From Cephalotus follicularis (lineage: Eukaryota; Streptophyta; Magnoliopsida; Oxalidales; Cephalotaceae), in assembly GCA_001972305.1 (NCBI GenBank), contig BDDD01005639.1:18947-82946 (forward strand): a stretch of 64,000 nucleotides of DNA. The letters run 5' to 3'. Numbering within the stretch: the stretch's first letter is position 1; each line of letters begins with the position of its first letter. Shown here piece after piece: positions 36,501 to 47,975 of this stretch. The notes under the pieces were generated by a model. That model was not told where the DNA came from. It made no database searches and worked only from the letters and a program-made list of their open reading frames with translations. The translations under genes and the position numbers were made by a program.

Positions 36501-36909
36501 CCATTCGCAATGCCTTTGCCAGTGTCCCTTCGCTGTAAGGGTCCCGCTGCTGTACCGCTACCACTAGCTAGTCCAGTAGGTGCTGTAGCCTAACTCTTTG
36601 GGCAATCTCTTACTGAATGGCCAGATGCCCCACACCTCAAACACAACCCATTCATCCTCCAGCAATCTTTCTGTAAGTGGACTGTACGACCACAATGATG
36701 ACAAGCTCCAGTCCTCGCATTACTCCCCTGACTAGGAGTACCTTGTGTGGCGGTCTGCTTGGATCTGTTCTTCGATGATTTCGTCGAAGAACCACTGCCT
36801 TGCCATTTCGACAAAGCTGGTCTGGTCGGGCTCTGTTTATTTTGCTGAACCTGGGCCCTCTCTGCTCGGTCCTCACTGGATATGCTCTCCAGTAGCCTCG
36901 CTTTATAAG
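36501..36909 (-). pseudogene. Element H Gag, nucleocapsid part
   Basis: Minus-strand 36814-36590 encodes two zinc knuckles, CHHCGRTVHLQKDC and CLRCGASGHSVRDC (both CX2CX4HX4C), which bind the genomic RNA. A basic linker precedes them. Element I inserted at 36910; the capsid half continues at 43283. The copy of the target site is ATAAG (36905-36909). Confidence 0.85.
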
Positions 36910-37079
36910 TGTAATGACTGCAAATTCAATTAATGTATATTGATTTCCATTATTATAATAAATATACATTTTAATTGAATTAATTGTCCAATTCTTACAA
37001 TTTGTGATTGGTAATTACTTGGGATGAATTGGGATTCAATTTGGTGGAAATCCAACTTAAGAAACCCTAATTTAACCCT

Positions 37080-37165
37080 TGACAGCCGACTGTCACAGGG
37101 GAGCAGTCGACTGCCTGATGCGTGTGAGGACAGTAGACTGGACAGTGCATCCAGTCGACTGGAAT
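37080..37165. repeat. TCGA palindrome cluster 1 of LTR I
   Basis: CAGCCGACTGT, GCAGTCGACTGC, CAGTAGACTGG and CCAGTCGACTGG, 170-255 bp from the LTR start. Confidence 0.85.
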
Positions 37166-38199
37166 TGCGACAGAACAGGTGTCTGTGCATGTGTGAAACA
37201 GGAAAGTGGCGTGGCATGCAAGGGGACAGGTGTCTTGGGCATGAACCAGCTGCCATGACATGCAAGGAGAGCCCTTGCATGTGCTCTGCATCTTGCAGAC
37301 CTGCCACCTGCAAATGGGAAGAGAAAAGAGTAAGAAAACAAAGGCATGTGAGAGAGAGAAGAAATGAGAAAATGGAGTAAATGGAGCCTGGCAAATTCCA
37401 AACTCAAGATCCTATATCAGCCATGCATGAGTTGTGATTGAGTGTTGTAAACACTGTGAAAAAGGAGGGAATTGCTGAAGAAATTAAAGGAGCTTGCATA
37501 GAGGATTGGAGTGGAGCTCAAGAAGGAGTAACTTGGAATCTTTGAACACCTCCTGGTAAGTTCCAAATTCGAGCCTGTTATAGGATGATAATGTGACTAG
37601 GAATGTAAATATCTTATGTTGATATGGCTTAGATAAAAGTTCCTAGAATTGAAATGGAAATGTTAATGGAAAGGGAGAAGAGTATGGAAATATGAAGAAT
37701 AGAGAATTTAGTATTTCCAAATTGAATTATTGTTGTTAGTTGATTGTTATAACTACTGTTTTTTCCACCTGAGTATACACTTACATCTTCTGCCAACATT
37801 AATACCAAAGAATCCGAAATTGAATGGTGTTGGCTTAGAGCAAAAGGAAGTTGTGAAATGGAAATTAAGACTTAGGGAATGGATGATTGAACTACTGTTA
37901 TATTATAGTTGTCATAGAATTACTGTAACTGATGCATGTGTTTATAAACATGCATGCATAGACTGAATTGCTGAGATTAAAAGAAGTGTTGGTGGAAAGC
38001 TTGGAAAAAGGCTTTGGAAACTTAAAAGAGGAAGATCACTTGCAATTGATCTTGGGATAGCAAATTGAGGTAGGGGTAGTGTTATGTTATGGAAGATATG
38101 TCCATGCATTTCATGTATGTTAAGTTCTCCTTACATTGAACTGATTGGCATTGAAATTGTACTACATACACACTGTTTGCCTGCATTTCTGGGCAAAAC

Positions 38200-38275
38200 C
38201 AGTCGACTGTCATTGAAAAGAGTTGACTACACAATTGATGCAGCCGATTGGCAAAGCCCAACAGTCGATGATGGA
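38200..38275. repeat. TCGA palindrome cluster 2 of LTR I (5' copy)
   Basis: CCAGTCGACTGT, AGAGTTGACTA, GCAGCCGATTGG and ACAGTCGATGA. The deletion joins this cluster directly to the LTR end. Confidence 0.75.
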
Positions 38276-38299
38276 TTGAAATAACGGGGTGTGACAGCA

Positions 38300-38311
38300 T
38301 GGTATCAGAGC
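38300..38311 (+). other. Primer-binding site of element I (tRNA-iMet)
   Basis: TGGTATCAGAGC, perfect 12-base match, three bases after the LTR end at 38296. Confidence 0.95.
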
Positions 38312-38396
38312 ATATTCCATATATGCTAGCTGGGATAAGTTTCTCGGAAATTAGTGAAATGTCCTGATGATTTTGTCATTTCATATAGGAAACTAA

Positions 38397-39839
38397 ATGG
38401 ATCCAAGAAGAGGACGAAGAGGAAGGCGTAGAGCCGACGACGGATTCAATGCTCCGCCAGTACCTGAAAATATTCCGCAAATGAATGAAGGAGTGAACGT
38501 TCCTCCAGCCCATGAGGAGCGGAGTAATTTTGACAACCTGGCTGATCTTTTCCGATAGCAAATGCAAGCAAATGCAGCGAATATGGAGCAGATCCGGCAG
38601 ATGTATGAGGCTAACCGGGCATATCAGCCCGCACCGGATGCTTGTCATGCAGGCGGATTTGGCCGAGATCTGGAGCGGTTCATGCGACAGAATCCTCCGA
38701 CCTTTAATGGCGAGCTGAATGCCACTGCTGCCGAGCGATGGATTAGAGATCTGGAGAAAATATTTACTGCTCTGGACTGTACAGATGAGCAGAAGCTCAG
38801 TTTTGCTGTGTACCGCTTGTGGGGCGAAGCGACTTACTGGTGGGAGAGAACAGAAGCAAAATGGGAATCCCGTGGACTCAACAGAACTTGGGACAGATTT
38901 CAGTCCGAGTTTCTAGAAGCTTATGTACCGCAGATAGAGCGTGACAGATGGGAGACAGAGCTGATGGAGTTACGTCAAGGAGACATGACGGTAGCTCAGT
39001 ACCAGACCAGATTTGTAGAACTGGCCAGACACATGCCTTATCTAGTAGAGGGAGAGTCACGGATGATCTGGAGGTTCTTGAAGGGCCTTCGACCAGATAT
39101 CAGATCCAAATTGTTGATGTCACAGCTGACCTCTTTTGTTGAAGTTACAGAGAGGGCGATGATTCTTGAAGAAGATGCTAATGAGAGAAGGGCAGAACGG
39201 ACTCGTACAAATCAATCGAGGGTCGTACAGTCACAAGGGCAGGGAAGGAATAATCCTGCTAGGTCAAACAAGTCTGATAAGAGAGGGCAAGGTGGTTGTC
39301 GACGTACACGATCAAGGACACCCGGCCGAAACAGTCAGCAGAATGCAAGTGGATGTACTTTTTGCAGTCGTCAGAACCATGATGAGACCGATTGCTGGAA
39401 GAAAATGGGGAAGTGTTTGAGATGTGGCTCGCAAGATCACATGCTGAATAAATGCCCGATGATGAGGGATCAAGCACGCAGCCAACAGGGGAGTGCTGGT
39501 GCTAGTGGTAGTGTTGCGGCAGCTCAACCGCGGAAGGACACTGGAAAGGGGATCATGAAAGGTAGGGTCTACACCTTATCTAAAGATGATGTGCCAGAAT
39601 CTACTACTGTTGTGGGAGGTACCATTTACACATCTGGCATTTTAGCACATGTGTTGATTGACCCTGGTGCAACACATTCCTTTATTGCATCTAGTTTTGC
39701 TTGCAAATTGCATGGTGTTACTTCTAGATTGCCTTATGTTTTGGAGGTGAGTACTCCTGCGGGTACTTGTCTTTTATCGGATACAGTTCTGAAAGACTGT
39801 GAAATCGTGATAGCTGGGATTAAACGAATTGTCTGCTGA
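38397..39839 (+). pseudogene. Element I Gag and start of protease
   Basis: Start ATG at 38397 (MDPRRGRRGRRR), 85 bp after the primer site. TAG at 38556-38558 interrupts the frame in the glutamine tract (LFR*QM). From 38562 the frame is open for 425 residues: gag domain (ERFMRQNPPTFNGELNAT, AERWIRDLEKIF, YRLWGEATYWWERT, YQTRFVELARHMPY), basic linker, two CX2CX4HX4C knuckles (CTFCSRQNHDETDC and CLRCGSQDHMLNKC), then the protease active-site region DPGATHSF and VSTPAGTC. The frame shifts near 39825 and ends at 39839. Except for the one TAG, Gag would be intact. Confidence 0.88.
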
Positions 39840-40154
39840 CCTAATAGTGTTGCCTATCCAAGATTTTGATGTAATCTTGGGGATGGATTGCCTATATGCT
39901 CATCATGCATGTGTTGATTGCTACAACAAGATGATGACATTTTATCTGCAAGATGGGACAGAGTGCAAGTTTATCGGAGAGAAGAATGTTACTGCTCCGA
40001 TCATTTCATATACACGAGCATAGAAATATCTTAAGCAAGGATGCGAGGGCTATTTGGCGTATGTGATTGATCATACGAAAGGTACGCCCAGTATTGATCA
40101 AGTGCCTGTTGTATGTGATTTTCCTGATGTATTTCCAGATGATCTCACTTCACT
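39829..40154 (+). pseudogene. Element I protease C-terminus and linker to RT
   Basis: A shifted frame resumes with SADLIVLPIQDFDVILGMD (protease C-terminal motif). TAG at 40021-40023 follows, then the linker (MAYVIDHTKGTP, PVVCDFPDVFPDDL) that precedes RT in this family. The sequence runs into Ns at 40155. Confidence 0.8.
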
Positions 40155-40896
40155 NNNNNNNNNNNNNNNNNNNNNNNNNNNNNNNNNNNNNNNNNNNNNN
40201 NNNNNNNNNNNNNNNNNNNNNNNNNNNNNNNNNNNNNNNNNNNNNNNNNNNNNNNNNNNNNNNNNNNNNNNNNNNNNNNNNNNNNNNNNNNNNNNNNNNN
40301 NNNNNNNNNNNNNNNNNNNNNNNNNNNNNNNNNNNNNNNNNNNNNNNNNNNNNNNNNNNNNNNNNNNNNNNNNNNNNNNNNNNNNNNNNNNNNNNNNNNN
40401 NNNNNNNNNNNNNNNNNNNNNNNNNNNNNNNNNNNNNNNNNNNNNNNNNNNNNNNNNNNNNNNNNNNNNNNNNNNNNNNNNNNNNNNNNNNNNNNNNNNN
40501 NNNNNNNNNNNNNNNNNNNNNNNNNNNNNNNNNNNNNNNNNNNNNNNNNNNNNNNNNNNNNNNNNNNNNNNNNNNNNNNNNNNNNNNNNNNNNNNNNNNN
40601 NNNNNNNNNNNNNNNNNNNNNNNNNNNNNNNNNNNNNNNNNNNNNNNNNNNNNNNNNNNNNNNNNNNNNNNNNNNNNNNNNNNNNNNNNNNNNNNNNNNN
40701 NNNNNNNNNNNNNNNNNNNNNNNNNNNNNNNNNNNNNNNNNNNNNNNNNNNNNNNNNNNNNNNNNNNNNNNNNNNNNNNNNNNNNNNNNNNNNNNNNNNN
40801 NNNNNNNNNNNNNNNNNNNNNNNNNNNNNNNNNNNNNNNNNNNNNNNNNNNNNNNNNNNNNNNNNNNNNNNNNNNNNNNNNNNNNNNNNNNNNNNN
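40155..40896. other. Assembly gap (742 N)
   Basis: Unknown bases. By alignment of the LTRs, the 3' LTR should begin near 40558, leaving only about 400 N for RT, RNase H and integrase, which in D take about 3 kb. Either the gap length is not real or the element has lost most of pol. Open frames that cross the Ns are meaningless. Confidence 0.95.
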
Positions 40897-43277
40897 CAGC
40901 TGCCATGACATGCAAGGAGAGCCCTTGCATGTGCTCTACATCTTGCAGACCTGCCACCTGCAAATGGGAAGAGAAAAGAGTAAGAAAACAAAGGCATGTG
41001 AGAGAGAGAAGAAATGAGAAAATGGAGTAAATGGAGCCTGGCGAATTCCAAACTCTAGATCCTATATCAGCCATGCATGAGTTGTGATTGAGTGTTGTAA
41101 ACACTGTGAAAAAGGAGGGAATTGCTGAAGAAATTAAAGGAGCTTGCATAGAGGATTGGAGTGGAGCTCAAGAAGGAGTAACTTGGAATCTTTGAACACC
41201 TCCTGGTAAGTTCCAAATTCGAGCCTGTTATAGGATGATAATGTGACTAGGAATGTAAATATCTTATGTTGATATGGCTTAGATAACAGTTCCTAGAATT
41301 GCAATGGAAATGTTAATGGAAAGGGAGAAGAGTATGGAAATATGAAGATTAGAGAATTTAGTATTTCCAAATTGAATTATTGTTGTTAGTTGATTGTTAT
41401 AACTACTGTTTTTTCCCCCTGAGTATACACTTACATCTTCTGCCAACATTAATACCAAAGAATCCGAAATTGAATGGTGTTGGCTTAGAGCAAAAGGAAG
41501 TTGTGAAATGGAAATTAAGACTTAGGGAATGGATGATTGAACTACTGTTATATTATAGTTGTCATAGAATTACTGTAACTGATGCATGTGTTTATAAACA
41601 TGCATGCATAGACTGAATTGCTGAGATTAAAAGAAGTGTTGGTGGAAAGCTTGGAAAAAGGCTTTGGAAACTTAAAAGAGGAAGATCACTTGCAATTGAT
41701 CTTGGGATAGCAAATTGAGGTAGGGGTAGTGTTATGTTATGGAAGATATGTCCATGCATTTCATGTATGTTAAGTTCTCCATACATTGAACTGATTGGCA
41801 TTGAAATTGTACTACATACACACTGTTTGCCTGCATTTCTGGGCAAAACCAGTCGACTGTCATTGAAAACAGTCGACTACACAATTGATCCAGTCGACTA
41901 CACAACCCAACAGCCGACTGGTTCTTGAGAGCAATCGACTGTTATGGGCAGAAGTTGCATAACAATTGATTGAATTGCTACTGTTTTGCATTGCTATTGA
42001 TTTGTATATGCTATCATCATATGGTATGTATTGTTCGATGTTATTTAACATCGTTACTACTGATATTTCAATGATCGAACGAACTGTGTGCTATATGCAC
42101 AATTTATGACTTTAAACATCATTTTCAAATGCAAACTACCATTGCAAGAACTACAACCTTGATTATTGTTACTACATATACTACTTATGTTAGTATATAC
42201 TGTTTGATACTATTAACACCACTGCTACTGATAGTTTAAAGATTGAAACCATTTATGGGACTTGAACCCAAAATTATGATATTTACTATCATTTTACAAA
42301 AGAACGTTTATTGTTAAAAGAAACTACTGATTTTCCTCCTACATGAGAGGTACCTACTGTTTTGTTTCCTCATCTGGAAACCACTACTGTACTGATATCG
42401 TTTCCTCACATGAGATGTACGATTACTGAACTGTTATATGTTTCTAAAGAAAACACCATGATATTGCATATTAAGTATATATGTAATATTACTATTGATT
42501 GCACTGATTGAATTGATTGTCTATGCTTACTGCCGTAGTTGAGTGATGGAGGATATCACTGACTATGGATGTGATTCTGGGTGCCAGGAGTTGGCCAGAG
42601 TATCACCCTCCTGTCTGCAATTGCAGAAATTACTGTTAAACTACCCGCCAACGCCGGTAGTAAATGTTACCTGTTTTATCATCCTCAGAGCGTAGGGTGA
42701 TAGTTAGGTGGTGCACAGTTGGTGCTAGGAGTTAGCGACATGTGACACCCAAACCACTGAATGAATTGATTGTACCCTTGTGTGGTATTCTTGCATATGA
42801 ACTGTTTATGGCCATTTGGCATGATTGCTTATATATTGGCCCATTTAAATGTTATTTTGATATAAACTGTCATACATATTGCATTCATATATTCCTCAGC
42901 ATACTTTATCTTCCTACTTAGCCAAGTGAGGACAACGGCTAACCCCTACAATTACAGATGGAGCAAGGACGTTCAGAGCTTGCTGCTGAAGCTTGGAGAG
43001 ATTCTTTTATCGTTTTAAGGTTGTTATTTCTTTTGATGTATTGTAATGAACGAACGAATCATACCTCGTTTTCTTCTTGTATTCCTTATGTTAAGTATAA
43101 TTTTGACTTGTACTCGCACGTAGTATGGGATGCGTGCGAATGGCTTGTATTTTATATTCCGGCTTATTGACTGCTTCCGCATATTGTTACTGTTGAATGA
43201 AATGCTGGAATGTATGTTTAATACTGATATCACCATTTATGCTTGTCAATGATGGATTGAAATAACGGGGTGTGACA
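40897..43277 (+). repeat. 3' LTR of element I (left edge in the gap)
   Basis: Starts inside the gap; the visible part is 2,381 bp. Cluster 2 lies at 41848-41945 (CCAGTCGACTGT, ACAGTCGACTA, CCAGTCGACTA, CAGCCGACTGG). A hairpin-rich zone is at 42540-42770 (for example CTACC and GGTAG around 42640-42660), and the conserved tail CTTAGCCAAGTGAGGACAA at 42919. Confidence 0.88.
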
Positions 43278-43282
43278 ATAAG

Positions 43283-44009
43283 CGACCTCTGAAAAAGTAC
43301 CCAGCTCCATAGCCCTAATCCTCGACCGAAGATCCGGTCGCAATCTCCTCAGGAACCTCCGTATCTTCTTCACCTCATCAACTACCAGATAGGGTGAATG
43401 CCTAGCTAGCTCCATGAACTTGGCCTGGTATTCGGCCACAGTCATCTCTCATTGACGTAACTCAAGAAGCTCTGTCTCTCTCTATTCTTGCAGAAACCAA
43501 GGTACATAGGAATCGAGGAACTCTGTCTAGAATCTCTCCCATGTACTGTCGAGTCCATCTGACTCCTATCTTGCCTTGACCTTCTCCCACCAGTGAGTGG
43601 CCTCTCCCCATAGTCGGTACATAAAAAATTTCAGTTTCTGGTCCTCGGTGCAATCCATGGCCACAAAGATCTTTTTCAGGTCCTATAACCACCTCTCAGC
43701 AATGGTAGCATCAAGCTCTCCTCTAAAACTCGGAGCATTCTGCCTCATGAATCTCTCTAAGTCCCTCCCAAACGAATTCTCATCTTCACAGGCATGTTGA
43801 GCAGGAGCTCTATGTCGGTGTTGAGCCTGAGCATGGTTTCGGCGCAGCTCCTCTGCAAGAACCGCATTAACAGCCATCTGCTGCTAAAAATAATCCGCGA
43901 TACCGACCATCGGATCCCTCTCGTCATTTCCTTGTTGGGGAACATTTACTGCTTGAGGATTATTCTCCTCCATAACTCTTGGCCTATCGCGCTTTCTCCT
44001 TCGATACAT
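43283..44009 (-). pseudogene. Element H Gag, capsid part
   Basis: Start ATG at 44009 (MYRRRKRDRPRV). TAG follows DYF in the glutamine tract (about 43884-43886), then QQMAVNA and the gag domain (ERFMRQNAPSFRGELDAT, WGEATHWWEKV, YQAKFMELARHSPY, RRLRPDLRSRI). Further stops interrupt it (TAG for CAG at 43683 and near 43530; TAG for TGG near 43569). It breaks at the insertion of element I (ATAAG at 43278-43282) and continues at 36909. Confidence 0.85.
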
Positions 44010-44224
44010 AATTGGTTCCTATACAAAATGATGCCATTAGTAATCATCTCAAGGAAGCAATTCATTTATTATCAAGGAATTTATTATCGTGGACAAATTC
44101 CTTTTCTATTCGTTTAATTGCCAAGCTAAGCATATATGGAATGTGCTCATTTACCACTATTGTAGTATCAATCATTTAGTTGCCAAGGATAGTATCCTAG
44201 CGATAGCTTATAAAAGGAATCTAA

Positions 44225-44236
44225 GCTTTGATACCG
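44225..44236 (-). other. Primer-binding site of element H, decayed
   Basis: Minus-strand CGGTATCAAAGC, two mismatches to TGGTATCAGAGC, four bases from the LTR edge at 44241. Confidence 0.75.
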
Positions 44237-45439
44237 CTGTTGTCACACCTTGTTTCCCACAATGCACAACATTTAAGGTGGTAAAAGCAATCAACACATT
44301 ATAATTTGGCTTATACGAATTTACGAATAATTTAAACCTTTTCAATTGCGGAAGCATCATGTAAATAAGCCGAATATAAATACACATCGTGCATCCCATA
44401 CTACACGATGCTAACAGTTCAATAACATTTCCCAAACATTTTTTATCGCCCACAAAACGGAGCATGATTAGAAGTACATAATAGAAACAATACGATATCC
44501 ATCAATACATGACAGATATAAAATCCCACGTTACAATAATCCAATTTCAAAATCATTGTTCATTATTCCAGTACATAGAATAAGAGAAACAACTCAGTCT
44601 TCTCCTTAAGTCTCCTTGTGTGCTCCATATCAAATCCCACTCCATCAATCTGTTACAGTAGGGGTTAGCCTTTGTCCTCACTCGGCTAAGTAGAAAAGTT
44701 CATAAATGCAGTTCGAGGTCAATGGTAATGCGTATCATGAATGAGTGCATAATGATGCAGTACAATATATATCTATCGCAGTAATAAATATATAATTATA
44801 TATATGCATGTTCACCGTACAAGTATAACCCTATAAGGATACATCAACAGAAGCAGTAAATATGTCCCAAAAGGAACCAGACAAACAGGACATTACGACC
44901 GTCGCCACCTCATAGCCCCAACGTCATAAACTCTTACCTCATCCCCGTTTGCGAATGGTTTGAAGCAAGTCCTCTGTACAGGTTGCTTAGCACGGCGGCT
45001 AAACAAGCAACAAGTTAGTAGCACAGCGGCTGAGTAATCAACAGTCACAAACACAGCACAGTACAAGTCAAGTAAGAAAATATAATTACTTGATCAAAAT
45101 ATATTTATTTAAAATATATTACTCCGTTCCAGGTTGTTATAAGTCATAGTACTTAAAACAATTCATTTGATTGTATAGCCAATCCTTTAAACATTTCTCC
45201 GTCTTTGGAAAATAAGTCATTTCAAAATATATAATTTTTGGCAAATATACATTTTCGTACAATAATGATTTTAGTAATCATGCAAGCTTTCCCAAAATGG
45301 TTAACACTTTTAGAATCAACCACAATTCAATTCATAGTTTAGTAACAGTTCAAATGCAAGGCAAACATATGCTCAGAATGCACCTAGGGTCGTTGGTATT
45401 AAACCTAGGCCTATCACCTCTTCTAAAGGTCAATTTCCT

Positions 45440-45745
45440 TCTGTGACAGTCGGCTGTTTTCCATAATAGTCGGCTAGTTCCTTGAGTCAGTCGGTTGTTC
45501 TTCCTCAACAGTCGACTGGTCTATCATGAGTAACAAACAGTCGGCCATTCTGGGCAAGAAACACATGTACAGTCGACTGTTCTTCCTTAACAGTCGGCTA
45601 TTTAATTGAGCAATCAACTGTTTTACTTCAACAGTCGGCTGTTCCAGGCAAGTAACATATGCACAGTCGACTATTTTCCTTAATAGCCGGCTGTGTACTT
45701 TGAGCAGTCGACTGTTTTGATACAACAGTCGGCTGTTCTGCAAAA
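45440..45745. repeat. TCGA palindrome cluster 2 of LTR H (right)
   Basis: About 12 copies of the CAGTCGACTG/CAGTCGGCTG type, in the same order as 28590-28885. Confidence 0.85.
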
Positions 45746-46524
45746 ACCAGTAGCATGCAATCCCTCTATTTCATTCAATCAGACAATTGCAAGCCATTAC
45801 AACACATTCATACCACAGAATATCATCAATGTTCACTTTATAGTCCATTGACATAACTCAGTTCATGCATTATTCTCTGTTTATGATAATTGAAGTCCAA
45901 CCATGGTAATGCATGAAAACCAATCAATTCTCAATCGAAATACAGTGTACATGTAAGATTGTTCAATAACAGTAACATGACATTTAAGCCAGGAATTCCA
46001 CAGTTAAACAACTACACAATTCATTTATGACATCACCATTCTTGAACTCAAGTAGCTCAAGTAGCATGCATAAAGTTTTCTACAATTTTCCCCTACCTCT
46101 TGATTTCAAGTTAGAAATCTATAAGTCCACCTCTTTAAGTCTCCTTTCCAGTAACCTTGTGCTCCCAGTAGCTCCAACCTGAGCTCCAAGCTTCAACAAT
46201 GGAGAATCCTCTCAATTCTCACTATCTTCTCTCTCAATTTCTCTGGTTCTTTCTTATCAGGTTACAGGGTAAGAGAGACGAAGGGAAGAGTGCTTTTATG
46301 CAGTCTTCTCTCCCTCAGCCCGTTTGCATGGCACTAATGGCCATTCTCTCCCATTATTACTTGCATGCACACACACTTGTCACTCTTTCTCTCCCCCTCA
46401 GTCCTTGCAGGTCCTGAAGTTGTGGTGCATGCCCAACACGTTTTATTGCATGTGATGGCGCCTGAAGATGCCCTTCCCTTGTTAGTTTTGCATGTGATCC
46501 TGCCATAGGTCACAAAAAGAGCAT

Positions 46525-46680
46525 AATCCAGCCGGTTGTTCTTCCCTGACAGTTGGTTATCCTTTTGGAAGTTTGTTGCCATGTGGTTCGATAGCCCGCC
46601 AGTCGACTGGTTCCTCACGCCAGTCGACTGTTCCATTAAACAGTCTCCCAGTCGGCTGCTTCATCATACTAGTCGACAGC
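46525..46680. repeat. TCGA palindrome cluster 1 of LTR H (right)
   Basis: CCAGCCGGTTG, ACAGTTGGTT, CCAGTCGACTGG, CCAGTCGACTGT, CCAGTCGGCTG, CTAGTCGACAG. Confidence 0.8.
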
Positions 46681-46834
46681 CCAAGTGTACCTCACACTTC
46701 TAAAAGCTTTAAGTTAGATTCAAATTCAAGACATCAGTCAGGAAATTCATCTTTTTATTAATTCAAGGTAAAAATTACATCAAGAATTACAACAGTACAT
46801 TTAATAGAATTTCCGGGCGTTACAATCACTTTGG

Positions 46835-47065
46835 CATCGACGCTAACCTCTGGCGTTGACATCCACGTGTTCATTCCTTCGCATTATCCAAACAGGGCAT
46901 TGACACTTTCTCTAAGCTTCGACGTTTATCATCAAACAATATGCATTTTTGAAACAAGGCGATGACGTTGTCTATAGGCGATGATGTTTATCGTTAAACC
47001 AGTATACTTTCTTCGTAAAACATGTCAAAGCGTTGATGCTTATCCTTTAAGAGTCGACGGTTAGA
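46835..47065. repeat. TCGA palindrome cluster 2 of LTR F, part 2
   Basis: GGCATCGACGCT, GGCGTTGACAT, AGCTTCGACGTTT, GGCGATGACGTT, AGCGTTGATGCTT and GAGTCGACGG. Confidence 0.75.
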
Positions 47066-47817
47066 GAAGACCAGGTCGTCTTCTCCAACGCGTCACAAAA
47101 CCAGGGGAGAATCAAGGTAATCCAAGCATGCAATCCGAACCAATATCACACCATAACATGACATGCATGCAGGTTAACGTATCATAGGAACCACAGTACC
47201 AGTCATGCTCTTAGAAATTCACAAAATCCATGCAAACATCAATGAACAACACAATTCTTGAACTCAAAATCGCATGTATAATTTCCCTACCTTTGGTTCC
47301 AAGTTAGGAATCTAAAGGTCCACGTCTTTAAGTCCGAACAGTAGCTTCTTCCAAGCTTCCCAGGTCCGGTTTCCAAGCCCAGGTCCGAGCTCCAAGTCCC
47401 AAGCTTCCAAGCTTTGGTTCAATCCAACAATGGAGGAGTGGTTTCTCTCTCTTTCTGTCTCTTTTCTTCCCCGATTTTCTCTCTGTTTTCTCTCTATTTC
47501 TTCCTCTCTTTTTTCGTTTTCAGTCACTAAAGAGAAGAAATGAGGATGGCGTGTTTTAATGGTGCTTTCTCTTTCTTCCTCTCTCACCCCCATGCATGAC
47601 ATGCACATGGCCCCAGGCACCTATCTCTCTCTTCCCCTCACTTCTCACCTGCTGCCTGATGCCCAGGTGTCATGCTTTCTCTTCACTTCAGTCAATGCAG
47701 GCTGTCAGGGGTGCATGTTTGACACGCCATATCTGGCTCCATAATGTGCCAAACAGTGATCAAATCTACCTCCTTGAACATGTTTTTGTCAGCACTAAAA
47801 CGTGTCTGATATTCGAT

Positions 47818-47975
47818 ATTAAGCGTCGACGCTTACCCATAGCGTTGGCTCTTATATTGTCTTTACTCATTGGCGTTGACGATATTACTTGGTGTCGACG
47901 TTTTGCGTGCATGACTTTTACGCACGCAAATATATTCCTTTGAGTCGATGCTTTGACCTTAGGGGTCGACGCTTA
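47818..47975. repeat. TCGA palindrome cluster 1 of LTR F
   Basis: AAGCGTCGACGCTT near 47821, GGCGTTGACGAT, GGTGTCGACGTTTT, GAGTCGATGCTTT and GGGTCGACGCTT, 160-317 bp from the LTR 5' end. Confidence 0.82.

Larger units (their letters stand above)
36910..38296 (+). repeat. 5' LTR of element I, internally deleted
   Basis: 1,387 bp, against an estimated 2.7 kb for the 3' copy. It matches the 3' LTR from 40897 onward, then jumps from the equivalent of about 41915 to about 43245, a loss of about 1.3 kb. Palindrome clusters lie at 37080-37165 and 38200-38275. Confidence 0.88.
36910..43277 (+). mobile_element. Element I: young Ty3/gypsy retrotransposon with assembly gap
   Basis: TGTAATGACTGC to GGGGTGTGACA, flanked by a perfect ATAAG duplication (36905-36909 and 43278-43282). 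5' LTR 36910-38296, primer site, gag-protease, a 742-base run of N, then the 3' LTR. Where both LTRs can be compared (37249-38265 against 40897-41915) they differ at roughly one base in a hundred, so the insertion is recent compared with D and H. It sits in the gag of H on the opposite strand. Confidence 0.93.
27381..46824 (-). mobile_element. Element H: Ty3/gypsy chromovirus carrying two nested insertions
   Basis: Left (3') LTR 27381-29984, interior 29985-44240, right (5') LTR 44241-46824. The span of 19.4 kb shrinks to about 10 kb once solo LTR G (33189-36239) and element I (36910-43277) are removed. The flanks are ATCAT (27376-27380) and ATCAC (46825-46829), a duplication with one change. 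The two LTRs differ by several percent, more than those of I. All domains of D are recognisable with many stops. Confidence 0.88.
44241..46824 (-). repeat. 5' LTR of element H (2,584 bp)
   Basis: TGTCACACCTTG to GGGCGTTACA. Matches the left copy throughout, with several percent divergence. Palindrome clusters 45440-45745 and 46525-46680. TATA-like GCATAAAAGC on the minus strand at 46292-46301. Confidence 0.88.

Noticed and set aside
38556-38558. Gag TAG of I as a proven read-through signal
   Set aside because: Context fits only partly and a CAG to TAG mutation explains it; kept only as a hypothesis.
40054-41149. Several open frames of 250-330 residues across the N run
   Set aside because: They are unknown bases translated as X; only the ends are sequence.
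46199-46417. Small open frame beginning MENPLNS
   Set aside because: Antisense to the transcribed direction of LTR H; its left-LTR counterpart is not kept as a protein.
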